The notes: generated from the letters alone by a model not told the origin. 64,000 nt of DNA from Quisquiliibacterium transsilvanicum (GCF_014202215.1 NZ_JACHGB010000002.1:434001-498000), one strand, 5' to 3'. Positions 16,336 through 25,696 are shown, numbered from the stretch's first letter. Translations and numbers: made by a program.

Positions 16336-19300
16336 ATGGTCCTCTCCGACATCTGCATCCGCCGGCCGGTGTTCGCCACCGTGCTGTCGCTGGTGATCGT
16401 GCTGCTGGGCTTCGTGTCCTACTCGCGGTTGCAGGTGCGCGAGTACCCGAAGATCGACGAGCCGGTGGTCACGGTCAGCGCCACGTACATGGGGGCGTCG
16501 GCCGAGATCGTCGAGACCCAGGTCACCAAGCCGATGGAGGACTCGATCGCGGGCATCGAGGGCGTCGACGTGCTGACCTCGATCTCGCGCCCCGAGCGCA
16601 GCCAGATCACCGTGCGCTTCCGCCTCGACCGGGATCCCGACGGCGCGGCCGCCGACGTCCGCGACCGCGTCGCCCGGGTGCGCGCGCGCCTGCCGCAGGA
16701 GGTCGATGAGCCGGTGGTCGCCAAGGTCGAGGCCGACGCCAACCCCATCATCTGGCTGGCCTTCTCCAGCGAATCGCTCTCGCCGCTGGAGGTGTCGGAC
16801 GTCGCCAACCGCTTCGTCAAGCCGCGCCTGCAGACCCTGCCCGGCGCGGCCGACGTGCGCGTCTTCGGCGAGCGCAAGTACTCGATGCGCATCTGGCTGG
16901 ACCCCGACCGGCTCGCCGGTTTCGGGCTCACGCCACTCGACGTCGAGGATGCGCTGCGGCGCCAGAACGTGGAGGTGCCCGCCGGCCGCATCGAGAGCCA
17001 GCAGCGCGAGTTCACCGTCGTTTCGAAGACCGACCTGCAGAGGGCGCAGGAGTTCGAGGGCGTGGTGGTGCGCACCGTCAACGGCTACCCGGTGCGGGTC
17101 CGCGACGTCGCGCGGGTGGCGGTCGGAGCGATGGACGAGCGCACCAGCGTGCGCTTCAACGGCCGGCCGGCGATCTCGCTGGGCCTGATCAAGCAGGCCA
17201 CGGCCAATCCGCTGGACCTGGCCCAGGCGCTGAAGGACGAGCTGCCGCGCATCCAGGCGGAGCTGCCGGCCGGTGTCACCGTCGAGATCGCGAACGACAC
17301 CACGCTGTTCATCGAGCGCTCGATCCAGTCGGTCTACGTCACCATCGCCGAGGCCGTGCTGCTGGTGGCGCTGGTGATCTTCCTGTTCCTGGGCTCGTTG
17401 CGCGCCAGCCTCGTGCCGCTGATCACGATCCCGGTCTGCCTGATCGGCGCGTTCGCCCTCATGCTGGCGGCCGGCTTCTCGATCAACACGCTGACGCTGC
17501 TGGCCCTGGTGCTGGCGATCGGCCTGGTGGTCGACGACGCGATCGTCGTGCTCGAGAACATCCACCGGCACATCGAGGACGGCATGGAGCCGGTGCAGGC
17601 GGCCTTCCGCGGCGCGCGCGAGGTCGGCTTCGCGGTGGTGGCGATGACGCTCACCCTGGCCGCGGTCTACGCGCCGGTCGCCTTCACCACCGGGCGCACC
17701 GGCCGGCTGTTCATCGAGTTCGCGCTGACGCTGGCCGGCGCGGTGCTGGTTTCCGGCTTCGTCGCACTCACGCTGTCGCCGATGATGTGCTCGAAGCTGC
17801 TGCGCCACGAGGCCAACCCGGGGCGCCTGGTGCGCGGCATCGACCGCGGTCTGGGCGCGCTCTCGCGCGGCTACGCGCGGCTGCTGGGCTGGACCCTGAG
17901 CCGGCGCTGGCTGGTGGTGGCGGTCGGACTCGCCGTGGCAGCCGGCAGCGGCGTGCTCTGGAACATGCTCAAGCAGGAGCTGGCGCCGGTCGAGGACCGG
18001 GCGACCATCGTCACCATCTTCAATGGCCCCGACGGCGCCTCGGTCGACTACACGCGCCGCTATGCCGAGCAGATCGAGCGCATCATGCTCGACATCCCGG
18101 AGGTGAACCGGGCCTTCGTCGTCGCGGGCAGCCCGACCGCGACGCAGGGCATCAGCTTCACGCGCACCATCGACTGGAGCGAGCGCGAGCGCTCGGTGCA
18201 GGAGATCATCCGCGAGATCCAGCCCAAGCTGCTGAAGATTCCCGGCGTGCTGGCCTTCGCGGTGGCGCCGGCCTCGCTCGGCCAGTCGCCGCGCTCGCGT
18301 CCGGTCAACTTCGTCGTGCTCAGCTCGGACACGCACGAGAAGATGCTCGAGACCATCACGCCGATGCTCGAGGAGCTCCAGCGCGACCCGCGGCTGCAGG
18401 GCGTGGACAGCGACCTGAAGCTGAACAAGCCCGAGATCAGCGTGCGCATCGACCGCGATCGCGCCGCGGATGCCGGCGTTGCGGTCGAGTCGATCGGCCG
18501 CGCCCTCGAGACCTCGCTCGGCGGCCGCCAGGTGACCCGCTTCAAGCGTGACGGCGAGCAGTACGACGTGGTCGTCCAGTTCGACCCCGCGCGGCGCACC
18601 ACGCCCGGCGACATCTCCAACATCTTCGTCCGCGCGCGCAACGACACGATGGTGCCGCTGTCCAGCCTCGTGACGGCCCGCGAGACGGTGGCCGCGCGGG
18701 AGCTGAACCACTTCTCGCAGCGGCGCGCGGTCACGATCACCGCCAACCTTGCGCCGGGGACCTCGCTCGGCGAAGCGATCGGGCTGCTGGAGGAATCCGC
18801 CGCGCGTCACCTGAAGGCCGGCTACGCCTACGACTACAACGGCGAGACGCGCGAGTTCAAGCAGTCGTCGTCGGCGCTGATGGTCACTTTCGTGCTGGCG
18901 CTCGCCTTCATCTATCTGGTGCTCGCGGCCCAGTTCGAGAGCTTCATCGATCCATTGATCATCATGTTCACGGTGCCGTTGTCGATGACCGGCGCGCTGG
19001 CACTGCTCTACTGGACCGGCGGCACGATCAACGTCTACAGCCAGATCGGCCTGATCACGCTGGTCGGGCTGATCACCAAGCACGGCATCCTGATCGTCGA
19101 GTTCGCCAACCAGCTGCGCGGGCAGGGCAGGGAGCTCGTCCCGGCCGTGATCGAGTCGGCGAAGCTGCGGCTGCGGCCCATCCTGATGACCACCGGCGCG
19201 ATGGTGCTCGGCGCGGTGCCGCTGGCGCTGGCCACCGGCGCCGGCGCCGAGAGCCGCCGCCAGATCGGCATGGTGATCGTCGGCGGCATGACCCTGGGCA

Positions 19301-19419
19301 CGGTGCTCACCCTGTTCGTCGTTCCCACCGTCTACACCCTGCTGGCTCGCAGGCGCCGCGCGGCGCCGGCCGAGCCGGCCCACGGGGCCGCCGCGGCGGC
19401 CCACAGCGAGGCGCCATGA
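16336..19419 (+). CDS. RND efflux transporter, HAE1 family inner-membrane pump
   Basis: A 1027-residue AcrB/MexF-type pump with 12 membrane helices and two large periplasmic loops (residues about 35-335 and 560-860). The TM4 signature LVVDDAIVVLENIHRHIEDG carries the Asp pair needed for proton coupling. It exports small molecules using the proton gradient. ATG 16336 lies 1 bp after the adaptor stop and begins the usual N-terminus (LSDICIRRPVFATVLSLVI). The stop overlaps dnaQ (ATGA), so pump and dnaQ are translationally coupled, which is odd for a housekeeping gene. Confidence 0.95.
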   Translation: MVLSDICIRRPVFATVLSLVIVLLGFVSYSRLQVREYPKIDEPVVTVSATYMGASAEIVETQVTKPMEDSIAGIEGVDVLTSISRPERSQITVRFRLDRDPDGAAADVRDRVARVRARLPQEVDEPVVAKVEADANPIIWLAFSSESLSPLEVSDVANRFVKPRLQTLPGAADVRVFGERKYSMRIWLDPDRLAGFGLTPLDVEDALRRQNVEVPAGRIESQQREFTVVSKTDLQRAQEFEGVVVRTVNGYPVRVRDVARVAVGAMDERTSVRFNGRPAISLGLIKQATANPLDLAQALKDELPRIQAELPAGVTVEIANDTTLFIERSIQSVYVTIAEAVLLVALVIFLFLGSLRASLVPLITIPVCLIGAFALMLAAGFSINTLTLLALVLAIGLVVDDAIVVLENIHRHIEDGMEPVQAAFRGAREVGFAVVAMTLTLAAVYAPVAFTTGRTGRLFIEFALTLAGAVLVSGFVALTLSPMMCSKLLRHEANPGRLVRGIDRGLGALSRGYARLLGWTLSRRWLVVAVGLAVAAGSGVLWNMLKQELAPVEDRATIVTIFNGPDGASVDYTRRYAEQIERIMLDIPEVNRAFVVAGSPTATQGISFTRTIDWSERERSVQEIIREIQPKLLKIPGVLAFAVAPASLGQSPRSRPVNFVVLSSDTHEKMLETITPMLEELQRDPRLQGVDSDLKLNKPEISVRIDRDRAADAGVAVESIGRALETSLGGRQVTRFKRDGEQYDVVVQFDPARRTTPGDISNIFVRARNDTMVPLSSLVTARETVAARELNHFSQRRAVTITANLAPGTSLGEAIGLLEESAARHLKAGYAYDYNGETREFKQSSSALMVTFVLALAFIYLVLAAQFESFIDPLIIMFTVPLSMTGALALLYWTGGTINVYSQIGLITLVGLITKHGILIVEFANQLRGQGRELVPAVIESAKLRLRPILMTTGAMVLGAVPLALATGAGAESRRQIGMVIVGGMTLGTVLTLFVVPTVYTLLARRRRAAPAEPAHGAAAAAHSEAP

Positions 19420-20135
19420 GGCAGATCGTCCTCGACACCGAAACCACCGGCCTGTCCGCCGAGGACGGCCACCGCATCATCGAGATCGGCTGCCTGGAGG
19501 TGGTCAACCGCCGCATCACCGGCGCCACGCTCCACTTCTACGTGAATCCGGAGCGCGCCATCGACGAGGGGGCGATGGCGGTGCACGGCATCACGCCGGA
19601 GATGCTCGCCGACAAGCCCCGCTTCGCCGAGGTGGCCGACCAGGTGCTCGGTTTTGTCGACGGCGCGGAGGTGATCATCCACAACGCGCCCTTCGACCTG
19701 TCCTTCCTGGACGCCGAGCTCGGCCGGCTCGGGCGCAGCGCGTTCCGCCAGTCCTGCTGCGGCGTGCTCGACACGCTCGCGATGGCGCGCGAGCTGCACC
19801 CGGGCAAGCGCAATTCGCTCGACGCGCTCTGCGACCGCTACGGCATCTCCAACGCCCACCGCAAGCTGCACGGCGCGCTGCTCGACGCTGAGCTGCTGGC
19901 CGACGTCTACCTGGCGATGACCCGCGGCCAGGAGAGCCTGGAGATCGCGCTGCACGGCGAGCACGAGCGGCGCGACGCCGGCTTCGCGGAGGACGGTTGG
20001 CCGCCCAGGGAACTGGCCGTGCTCATGCCGGCGCCGGCCGAGCTCGAGGCGCATGCCAGGCTGCTCGATGCGATCGCCAGAGACGCGAAGGGGCCCGCGC
20101 TCTGGAGCCGGCTCGAGGCGCAGGACGCCACCTAG
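19416..20135 (+). CDS. dnaQ: DNA polymerase III epsilon subunit (3'-5' proofreading exonuclease)
   Basis: A 239-residue DEDDh exonuclease. Exo I is LDTETTG near residue 6 (Asp and Glu metal ligands), Exo II is VIIHNAPFDLSFLD, and Exo III-epsilon is HGALLDAELLADVYLAM with the catalytic His. It proofreads during chromosome replication as part of the Pol III core. The C-terminal region after about residue 180 should bind the alpha subunit. It is coupled to the upstream RND pump by ATGA overlap. Confidence 0.95.
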   Translation: MRQIVLDTETTGLSAEDGHRIIEIGCLEVVNRRITGATLHFYVNPERAIDEGAMAVHGITPEMLADKPRFAEVADQVLGFVDGAEVIIHNAPFDLSFLDAELGRLGRSAFRQSCCGVLDTLAMARELHPGKRNSLDALCDRYGISNAHRKLHGALLDAELLADVYLAMTRGQESLEIALHGEHERRDAGFAEDGWPPRELAVLMPAPAELEAHARLLDAIARDAKGPALWSRLEAQDAT

Positions 20136-20292
20136 CGCGACCCGGGGGGCGCGAGGAAGATCCGGCGCGACAAGGCGGGCGGATCGCCCGCGCGCAGGCG
20201 ACTGGCAGGGGGCGCGCCAGGATCGGGTGGGCGGCGGGGAAGTGGGCTAGAATACAAGGTTCCGTTCGCTTGCCCGCCAGGTATTCCCCCCG

Positions 20293-21498
20293 ATGAAAGA
20301 ACCCCGCCACGCGCGCAGCCTGCGCGAACGCAAGTCCCATCTGTCGCCCGACGCAGAGCGTCTGGTGGCGACCGCGCTCGGACTGGCGAACTCCGGCAGC
20401 CGCAGCGAGGACCGCTACTGGGAGACCGCGCTTTCGGTGCGGCTGTCGCGGCTGCTCGAGGGCGTGAACCCGCAGGCGGTGTACGACGCCCTTGACCGCC
20501 TGAACCAGACCGACGGAGAAGCCTACGGCGCGCTGATCGAGGCGGTCGAGGACGCATCGGAGTCGCTTGAGCTCGAGGTCGACGGGCAGGCCTGGGACTG
20601 CCTGCTGGTGCTGGCGCCGATGGTGGCCTGGACGCGCTTCCGCATCCCGGTCGGCCTGCTGCCTCCGGACGCGGTTTCCGCGCTGTCGGCGCACTGGCAG
20701 GCGCACGTGCTTGCGCGCGATGCGCGCTTCTGCCTGTCCCCGTTCCTGCTCAGCGTCGACCAGCTGCCGCGCGACTTTTCCGCGCTGCGCAAGACCACGC
20801 GCAAGCTGGGCGCGCTCGCGCTGTCGGGGCAGCCGCCCAAACGCGACGCGAAATCCCTGCCTGAAACGGCCGAGATGCTGGCCGACACCCGTTTCCTGAT
20901 GGGCGTGGTGGCGGTGCCGCGCGGCAAGGCGATGTTCCGCTGGCAGGAGCTCGAGGCTGGCGAGCATGCAAGCCGCGTGCAGTGCCTGGAGCAGTGGATC
21001 GCGCAGGCGCGCCCGAACCTGGAGCCGGTGCTGGCAGGCTGCGGCTTCGAGTGCCTGCTCCCCGACGCGTACCACATCAACCTGCGCGAGGCCGACCGTC
21101 GCGTGCGTCCGTACGCGATCCGCGCCGCGGTGCACTTCCTCACCCATGCGATGGCGGTCGAGCCTTCGGAGTTGCGCGCCGCGATCGCGGCCTTCGGCTC
21201 GGATCGGGTCGACGAGTTCCGCATCGGCCTGAGCGTCGAGGGCTCCGACGACGTCGTCCAGGGCGTGGTCTGGCCGCTGCTGGGGCCGGAATCCGAGACC
21301 GACGAGCCGTCGCCGCTGGAACAGGTCCGCGACACCCTGCGCGACGCGGGCGTCACGGAAATCCGGGTCTGGCCCGAGCTGAACGAGCCGGAGTACTGCG
21401 AAGACTGCGGCGCGCCGCTCTATCCGGACATGAAGGGCGAGATCGTCCACGCCGAGATGCCCGACGACGTCGAGCCCGAGGCCACGCACTTCCACTGA
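20293..21498 (+). CDS. DUF2863 family protein
   Basis: A 401-residue soluble protein matching the DUF2863 family, which is largely restricted to betaproteobacteria. No catalytic motif is evident. Near the C-terminus a C-x-x-C (EYCEDCGAPLYP) looks like a zinc-knuckle half. The protein is acidic and rich in Glu and Asp, with helical repeats in the first 130 residues. It follows dnaQ after 157 bp and ends just before the convergent thioredoxin gene. Function unknown. Confidence 0.8.
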   Translation: MKEPRHARSLRERKSHLSPDAERLVATALGLANSGSRSEDRYWETALSVRLSRLLEGVNPQAVYDALDRLNQTDGEAYGALIEAVEDASESLELEVDGQAWDCLLVLAPMVAWTRFRIPVGLLPPDAVSALSAHWQAHVLARDARFCLSPFLLSVDQLPRDFSALRKTTRKLGALALSGQPPKRDAKSLPETAEMLADTRFLMGVVAVPRGKAMFRWQELEAGEHASRVQCLEQWIAQARPNLEPVLAGCGFECLLPDAYHINLREADRRVRPYAIRAAVHFLTHAMAVEPSELRAAIAAFGSDRVDEFRIGLSVEGSDDVVQGVVWPLLGPESETDEPSPLEQVRDTLRDAGVTEIRVWPELNEPEYCEDCGAPLYPDMKGEIVHAEMPDDVEPEATHFH

Positions 21499-21499
21499 T

Positions 21500-22150
21500 T
21501 CACCGGATCGCGCTCCTGGCCTGGGCGATGCGCTCGTCCAGGTAGGCGCCGTAGAAGTCCGGGGAGCCGTAGCCCACCAGGCGCTCGGCGAGTTCCCCGC
21601 CGCGGCCGAGAAAGGCCACCGTGGGCGCCACCCGGATCCCCAGCCGGCGCGCCAGCGCAGCCGGCGAATCCTCCGAGGCCCAGCCTTCGCCTCGCTCGTT
21701 CGATGCAGGCGGACGGAACGCCCGCGCATCGGCCAGGTCGAACTCCACCACCAGCACGCCACGGGCCTGCGCCTCGCGCGCAAGGTGGCCCAGCTGCTCC
21801 CTGCGGATCGCCTCGCACCAGCCGCAGCCCTCCCGGCTGAACAGCACGACCACCGGGCGGCGTTCGCGCTGCGCGCGCGCGGCCAGCTCCGCCAGCGACT
21901 CCGGCCTGGGCAGGCCGCCATGCCGCAGGGCAGCGCCCGGCTTGGCGTCAGTCGTCTGGGCGGCAGGCGATGCTTCCGCCTGCGGGGCCCCCTGCGGGGC
22001 CGCCTGCAGCGCTGCGGAAGGCAGCGCTGTGGCGGCCGACGCCGGCGGCCCGGCGGCCGAACGCCTTTCCTGCGCGACCGACGGGCCTGCCGCACTGCAG
22101 CCGAGGACGACCGCCAGCAGGGTTCGGTTCCAGAACCTGGGGATTTCCAT
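21500..22150 (-). CDS. soxW: periplasmic thioredoxin-like protein, SoxW-like
   Basis: A 216-residue protein with an N-terminal signal peptide (cleavage near SVAQE), a 50-residue Ala/Pro/Gln-rich linker, and a thioredoxin fold with the redox motif C109-G-W-C112 in LFSREGCGWCEAI. A cis-Pro lies in RVAPTVAFLG. Sox loci often carry a periplasmic thioredoxin (SoxW or SoxS) that keeps the SoxY carrier cysteine reduced. It diverges from the ArsR regulator of the sox operon, which supports this role. The exact Sox letter is inferred from context. Confidence 0.7.
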   Translation of the reverse strand: MEIPRFWNRTLLAVVLGCSAAGPSVAQERRSAAGPPASAATALPSAALQAAPQGAPQAEASPAAQTTDAKPGAALRHGGLPRPESLAELAARAQRERRPVVVLFSREGCGWCEAIRREQLGHLAREAQARGVLVVEFDLADARAFRPPASNERGEGWASEDSPAALARRLGIRVAPTVAFLGRGGELAERLVGYGSPDFYGAYLDERIAQARSAIR

Positions 22151-22173
22151 GATGCAAGTCTAGTTTGAATTGA

Positions 22174-22195
22174 GCATATGCGGTTATGCGCATAA
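22174..22195. promoter_or_regulatory. candidate operator for the ArsR-type Sox regulator
   Basis: The AT-rich gap between the divergent thioredoxin and ArsR genes holds two adjacent perfect palindromes: GCATATGC (22174-22181) and TTATGCGCATAA (22184-22195). ArsR-family proteins bind imperfect 12-2-12 dyads of this kind at their own promoters. Assignment to this regulator is inference. Confidence 0.5.
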
Positions 22196-22225
22196 GCTAA
22201 TGCAAATCAGGAATGGCGTGCCCGC

Positions 22226-22630
22226 GTGGCGGGCATGCGCTGCGGCAGGGGAGGGTCGGTGGACGAACTCGGTCGGGTCTTCGAAACGGTGTCGCGATAC
22301 TTCTCGCTGCTCGCCGAGCCGATGCGCATCCGCATCCTGCATGCGATCTGCGACGGCGAGCGCACGGTGTCGGAGATCGTCGCCGAGACGGGCGCCACCC
22401 AGACCACGGTCTCCCGGCACCTCAACACCATGTACCGCGCGGGCGCGCTGACGCGGCGCCGCGAGGCGGCGTTCACCTACTACGGCGTCGCCGACGTCGC
22501 GCTCACCGAGATCTGCCGGACCGTCTGCGTGCACATCGCTGCGCGCCATGCCGATGGCGACAGCGAGCAGGCGGGTCTCGAGGAACTGGCGCGGGAGCTC
22601 GGCGCCGGTCGCCACGCCCCGGGCTCCTGA
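22226..22630 (+). CDS. soxR: ArsR-family transcriptional regulator of the sox locus (SoxR-type)
   Basis: A 134-residue winged-helix protein. The helix-turn-helix runs through TVSEIVAETGATQTTVSRHLNTMYRAGAL, followed by the wing (RRREAAFTYYGV) typical of ArsR/SmtB. Sox gene clusters commonly begin with such a repressor, which senses reduced sulfur through cysteines; here Cys occurs in ICDGE and in EICRTVC. GTG 22259, preceded by GGGAGGG, is a possible alternative start that removes 11 residues. Located 31 bp before soxC. Confidence 0.78.
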   Translation: MAGMRCGRGGSVDELGRVFETVSRYFSLLAEPMRIRILHAICDGERTVSEIVAETGATQTTVSRHLNTMYRAGALTRRREAAFTYYGVADVALTEICRTVCVHIAARHADGDSEQAGLEELARELGAGRHAPGS

Positions 22631-22661
22631 TCCTCTTTCACGAATCAACCGGGACCACAGC

Positions 22662-23990
22662 ATGGACTTCAGCAAGTTCTCGCCAGGGCGGATCGTCAAG
22701 GCGCCCGAGAACATCCTTGCGCCAGAGCAGATGCGCGAGGCGCAGCGCGCCCGCCGCAGCTTCATGGGCAAGGCGCTCGCGATGGGGGCGGGGGCCACCG
22801 CCGTCTCGGCGGCAGCGGCTGCCCAGGGCGACCCGGCAATCCTCAAGCTGCCCGCGCACACCACCTCGCTGGGGCAGCCGGTGGCTGCGCGCGGCTATGG
22901 CGTGCCCTCGCAATGGGAGAAGAACCTGCAGCGGCGCGAGAGCCCGGGCCTGACCCGAGTCTCGGCCGCGTCGGTGAGCTTCACTCCGCTGCAAGGGCTG
23001 TTCGGGATCATCACGCCCAATGGCCTGCACTTCGAGCGTCACCACCAGGGCTGGTTCGACATCGACCCGAGCCAGCACCGCCTGATGGTGATGGGGCTGG
23101 TGCGCGAGCCGCGGGTGTTCACGATGGACGACCTGATGCGCCTGCCCTCGGTGTCGCGCATCCACTTCATCGAGTGCGGCGCCAACACCGGAATGGAATG
23201 GGGCAACGTGGCGGTGCCCACCGTCCAGTACACCCACGGGATGCTGTCCTGCGGCGAGTACACCGGGGTGATGCTGTCGACGCTGCTCGACATGGCCGGG
23301 GTGGACCGCAGCAAGGGCAAGTTCGTGCTGGCCGAAGGCGCGGACGGCTCCTCGATGACCCGCACCATCTCGATGGAAGCGGCCATGGACGACGTGATGG
23401 TCGCCTGGGCCATGAACGGCGAGATGCTGCGTCCGGAGAACGGCTACCCGCTGCGCCTGGTGGTGCCGGGCGTGCAGGGCGTGTCCTGGGTGAAGTACCT
23501 GCGCCGCATCGAAGTCGGCGACCAGCCCTTCTACACGAAGGACGAGGTCGTTCACTACATCGACCTGATGCCCGACGGCACCCACCGCCAGTTCACTTCG
23601 GTGCAGGAGGTGAAGTCGGTGATCACCACTCCGTCGGGCGGCCAGGTGCTGCTCGACCGCGGCTACTACAACGTCACCGGGTTGGCGTGGTCCGGGCGCG
23701 GCAGGGTCAAGCGCGTCGACGTCTCCTTCGACGGCGGGCGCAACTGGCGCACCGCGCGGCTGGAGCAGCCGGTGCTGCCCAAGGCGCTCACCCGCTTCAA
23801 CGTCGACTGGGCCTGGGACGGCAATCCCGCGGTGCTGCAGAGCCGTGCCATCGACGACACCGGCCACGTCCAGCCCAAGATCAACCAGCTGCGGGCGGTG
23901 CGCGGCACGCGCTCGATTTATCACAACAATGCGATCCAGTCCTGGAAAGTGTCCGAGACCGGCGAGGTGTTCAATGTCCAGGTCTACTGA
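22662..23990 (+). CDS. soxC: sulfite/sulfane dehydrogenase molybdenum subunit SoxC
   Basis: A 442-residue molybdenum-cofactor protein of the sulfite oxidase family. A twin-arginine signal (RRSFMGKALAMGAG) begins near residue 30. The Mo-ligating cysteine is C172 in FIECGANTGMEW. The C-terminal Mo-co dimerisation domain includes RVDVSFDGGRNW. With SoxD it oxidises the sulfane sulfur bound to SoxY, allowing full oxidation of thiosulfate to sulfate in the periplasm without stored sulfur. The stop overlaps soxD by 17 bp. Confidence 0.95.
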   Translation: MDFSKFSPGRIVKAPENILAPEQMREAQRARRSFMGKALAMGAGATAVSAAAAAQGDPAILKLPAHTTSLGQPVAARGYGVPSQWEKNLQRRESPGLTRVSAASVSFTPLQGLFGIITPNGLHFERHHQGWFDIDPSQHRLMVMGLVREPRVFTMDDLMRLPSVSRIHFIECGANTGMEWGNVAVPTVQYTHGMLSCGEYTGVMLSTLLDMAGVDRSKGKFVLAEGADGSSMTRTISMEAAMDDVMVAWAMNGEMLRPENGYPLRLVVPGVQGVSWVKYLRRIEVGDQPFYTKDEVVHYIDLMPDGTHRQFTSVQEVKSVITTPSGGQVLLDRGYYNVTGLAWSGRGRVKRVDVSFDGGRNWRTARLEQPVLPKALTRFNVDWAWDGNPAVLQSRAIDDTGHVQPKINQLRAVRGTRSIYHNNAIQSWKVSETGEVFNVQVY

Positions 23991-25131
23991 GCCGGTCTCG
24001 CCAGTCTCGCTGGCGAGGCTCGCGCCGCTGCTGCTCGCCGCGAGCCTCGCCTTCGCCGCGGCGCCGGCCGCCGCGCAGCAGGGCGCAGTGAAGGCGCCGG
24101 CGCCCAGGGCTGCTGCTGCCGCCCCCTGGCAGGACATCGGCCGCACCGCGACCGCCGACGAGATCGCCGCCTGGGACATCGACGTGCGCGCCGACTTCAA
24201 GGGCCTGCCCCCGGGATCGGGCTCGGTGCTGAAGGGCCAGGAGGTGTGGGAGGCCAAGTGCGCGAGCTGCCACGGGGTGTTCGGCGAGTCCACCGAGGTG
24301 TTCACCCCGATCGTGGGCGGAACCACCAAGGAGGACATCAGGACCGGCCGGGTCGCCAACCTCATGCGCAGCGACTACCCGCAGCGCACCACGATGATGA
24401 AGCTGTCGCAGATCTCGACCCTTTGGGACTACATCAACCGCGCGATGCCCTGGAACGCGCCGAAGTCGCTCACGGTCGAGGAGGTCTATGCGGTCACCGC
24501 CTACATCCTCAACCTGGCCGACGTCGTTCCGGAGGACTACGTGCTGTCCGACCGGAACATGGCGGAGGTGCAGCAGCGCCTGCCGAACCGCAACGGCAAG
24601 CTGATGTACCAGGAGATGTGGAAAGTGGCCGGCAAGCCGGACGTCCAGGGCGTGGCCTGCATGAAGGACTGTCCGGTGGAGGCCGACGTGCGTTCCCGGC
24701 TGCCGGAGTTCGCGCGCAACGCCCATGGCAACCTGGCCGAGCAGAATCGCGTGGTCGGCCCCTTCCGGGGCGCCGACACCACCCGGCCGCCGTCGACGCA
24801 GCCGGCGGCCCTGGCCGCCGCGGCCACCACGGCCGCGGCAGTGACCCAGGTGCAGGTGGGCCGCGGCACCGCGAGCAGGCCGCCCCTGGAAATCGCCAAG
24901 GACGCTGCCTGCCTGGCCTGCCACTCGGTCGAGCGCAAGCTGGTCGGTCCCTCGTTCCGCGAGATCGCCGAGCGCTACCGGGGCGCGGCGGACGCCAGCA
25001 ACACGCTGGCGCAGAAGGTGCGCAAGGGCGGCCAGGGCGCCTGGGGCGCGGTGCCCATGCCCGCCAATCCGCAGCTCAAGGAAGAGGACCTGCGTTCGCT
25101 CGTGAAATGGATCCTCGGGGGTGCCTCCTGA
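23974..25131 (+). CDS. soxD: dihaem cytochrome c subunit SoxD
   Basis: A 385-residue periplasmic dihaem cytochrome c with a signal peptide (cleavage after PAAAQ). Haem-binding sites are C96-A-S-C-H100 and C313-L-A-C-H317, joined by a long linker with a Thr/Ala-rich stretch before the second domain. It is the electron-accepting partner of SoxC. Two haems match SoxD of the Paracoccus type. ATG 23974 lies inside the end of soxC. Confidence 0.93.
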   Translation: MSRSTEPVSPVSLARLAPLLLAASLAFAAAPAAAQQGAVKAPAPRAAAAAPWQDIGRTATADEIAAWDIDVRADFKGLPPGSGSVLKGQEVWEAKCASCHGVFGESTEVFTPIVGGTTKEDIRTGRVANLMRSDYPQRTTMMKLSQISTLWDYINRAMPWNAPKSLTVEEVYAVTAYILNLADVVPEDYVLSDRNMAEVQQRLPNRNGKLMYQEMWKVAGKPDVQGVACMKDCPVEADVRSRLPEFARNAHGNLAEQNRVVGPFRGADTTRPPSTQPAALAAAATTAAAVTQVQVGRGTASRPPLEIAKDAACLACHSVERKLVGPSFREIAERYRGAADASNTLAQKVRKGGQGAWGAVPMPANPQLKEEDLRSLVKWILGGAS

Positions 25132-25156
25132 GAATTGCCATGTCTTCCTGCCGCAG

Positions 25157-25182
25157 GCGCAATTGGATGTTCCAATGCGCAT
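25157..25182. promoter_or_regulatory. inverted repeat upstream of soxY
   Basis: In the soxD-soxY gap, ATTGGA-TGT-TCCAAT forms perfect 6-bp arms, extended by GCGC on both sides with one bulged base (25157-25180). The right arm runs into ATGCGCAT (25175-25182), the same 8-bp core as in the palindrome before soxR. It could be a second site for the sox regulator or an RNA hairpin. Confidence 0.4.
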
Positions 25183-25222
25183 CTATGTCCATACCGTTCA
25201 CGTTGTTCAACAAGGAGTGCAC

Positions 25223-25696
25223 ATGAAGCTGTCCCGTCGACAGACCCTCCAGACCGCCGGCGGCCTCGGCCTGTACGGCGCGCTGGTCGCCATCGGGCTT
25301 GCGCCCGCTTCCGTCCTGGCGCAGGGCAAGGCCTTCGACGCCGCGGTCTTCCAGGCCAAGACGATGGCCGATGCGATCAAGGCGCTCGGCGCCGGCGCGC
25401 CCGCCGAGTCCAAGGATGTCGTGATCAACTCGCCCGACATCGCCGAGAACGGCGCGGTGGTGCCGGTCGGCATCCGCAGTTCGATCCCGAAGACCGACTT
25501 CATGGCGCTGCTGGTCGACAAGAACCCCAACGCGCTGGCCGGCGCCTACACGCTGCTCGAGGGCGCGGAGCCCGACGTGAACATGCGCATCAAGATGGGG
25601 CAGAGCTCCGACGTGATCGCCATCGTTCGTGCCGACGGCAAGTACTACATGGCGAAGAAAGAGATCAAGGTCACCCTGGGCGGCTGCGGCGGCTGA
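25223..25696 (+). CDS. soxY: sulfur carrier protein SoxY
   Basis: A 157-residue periplasmic carrier. A twin-arginine signal (SRRQTLQTAGG) leads to the SoxY fold, and the chain ends in the swinging-arm motif G-G-C-G-G, with Cys155 the residue to which thiosulfate-derived sulfur is bound. The partner SoxZ follows. ATG 25223, preceded by AAGGAG, starts the signal peptide; the longer frame would precede it with unlikely sequence. Confidence 0.96.
   Translation: MKLSRRQTLQTAGGLGLYGALVAIGLAPASVLAQGKAFDAAVFQAKTMADAIKALGAGAPAESKDVVINSPDIAENGAVVPVGIRSSIPKTDFMALLVDKNPNALAGAYTLLEGAEPDVNMRIKMGQSSDVIAIVRADGKYYMAKKEIKVTLGGCGG

Noticed and set aside
20136-20292. Possible tRNA gene between dnaQ and the DUF2863 gene
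   Set aside because: No cloverleaf or GTTCGA-type T-loop could be found; the gap only shows a TAGAAT that might be a weak -10 element.
22322-22329. ATGCGCAT inside soxR as a further operator
   Set aside because: It lies in GC-rich coding sequence where this 8-mer recurs by codon usage, without the AT-rich flanks of the intergenic copies.
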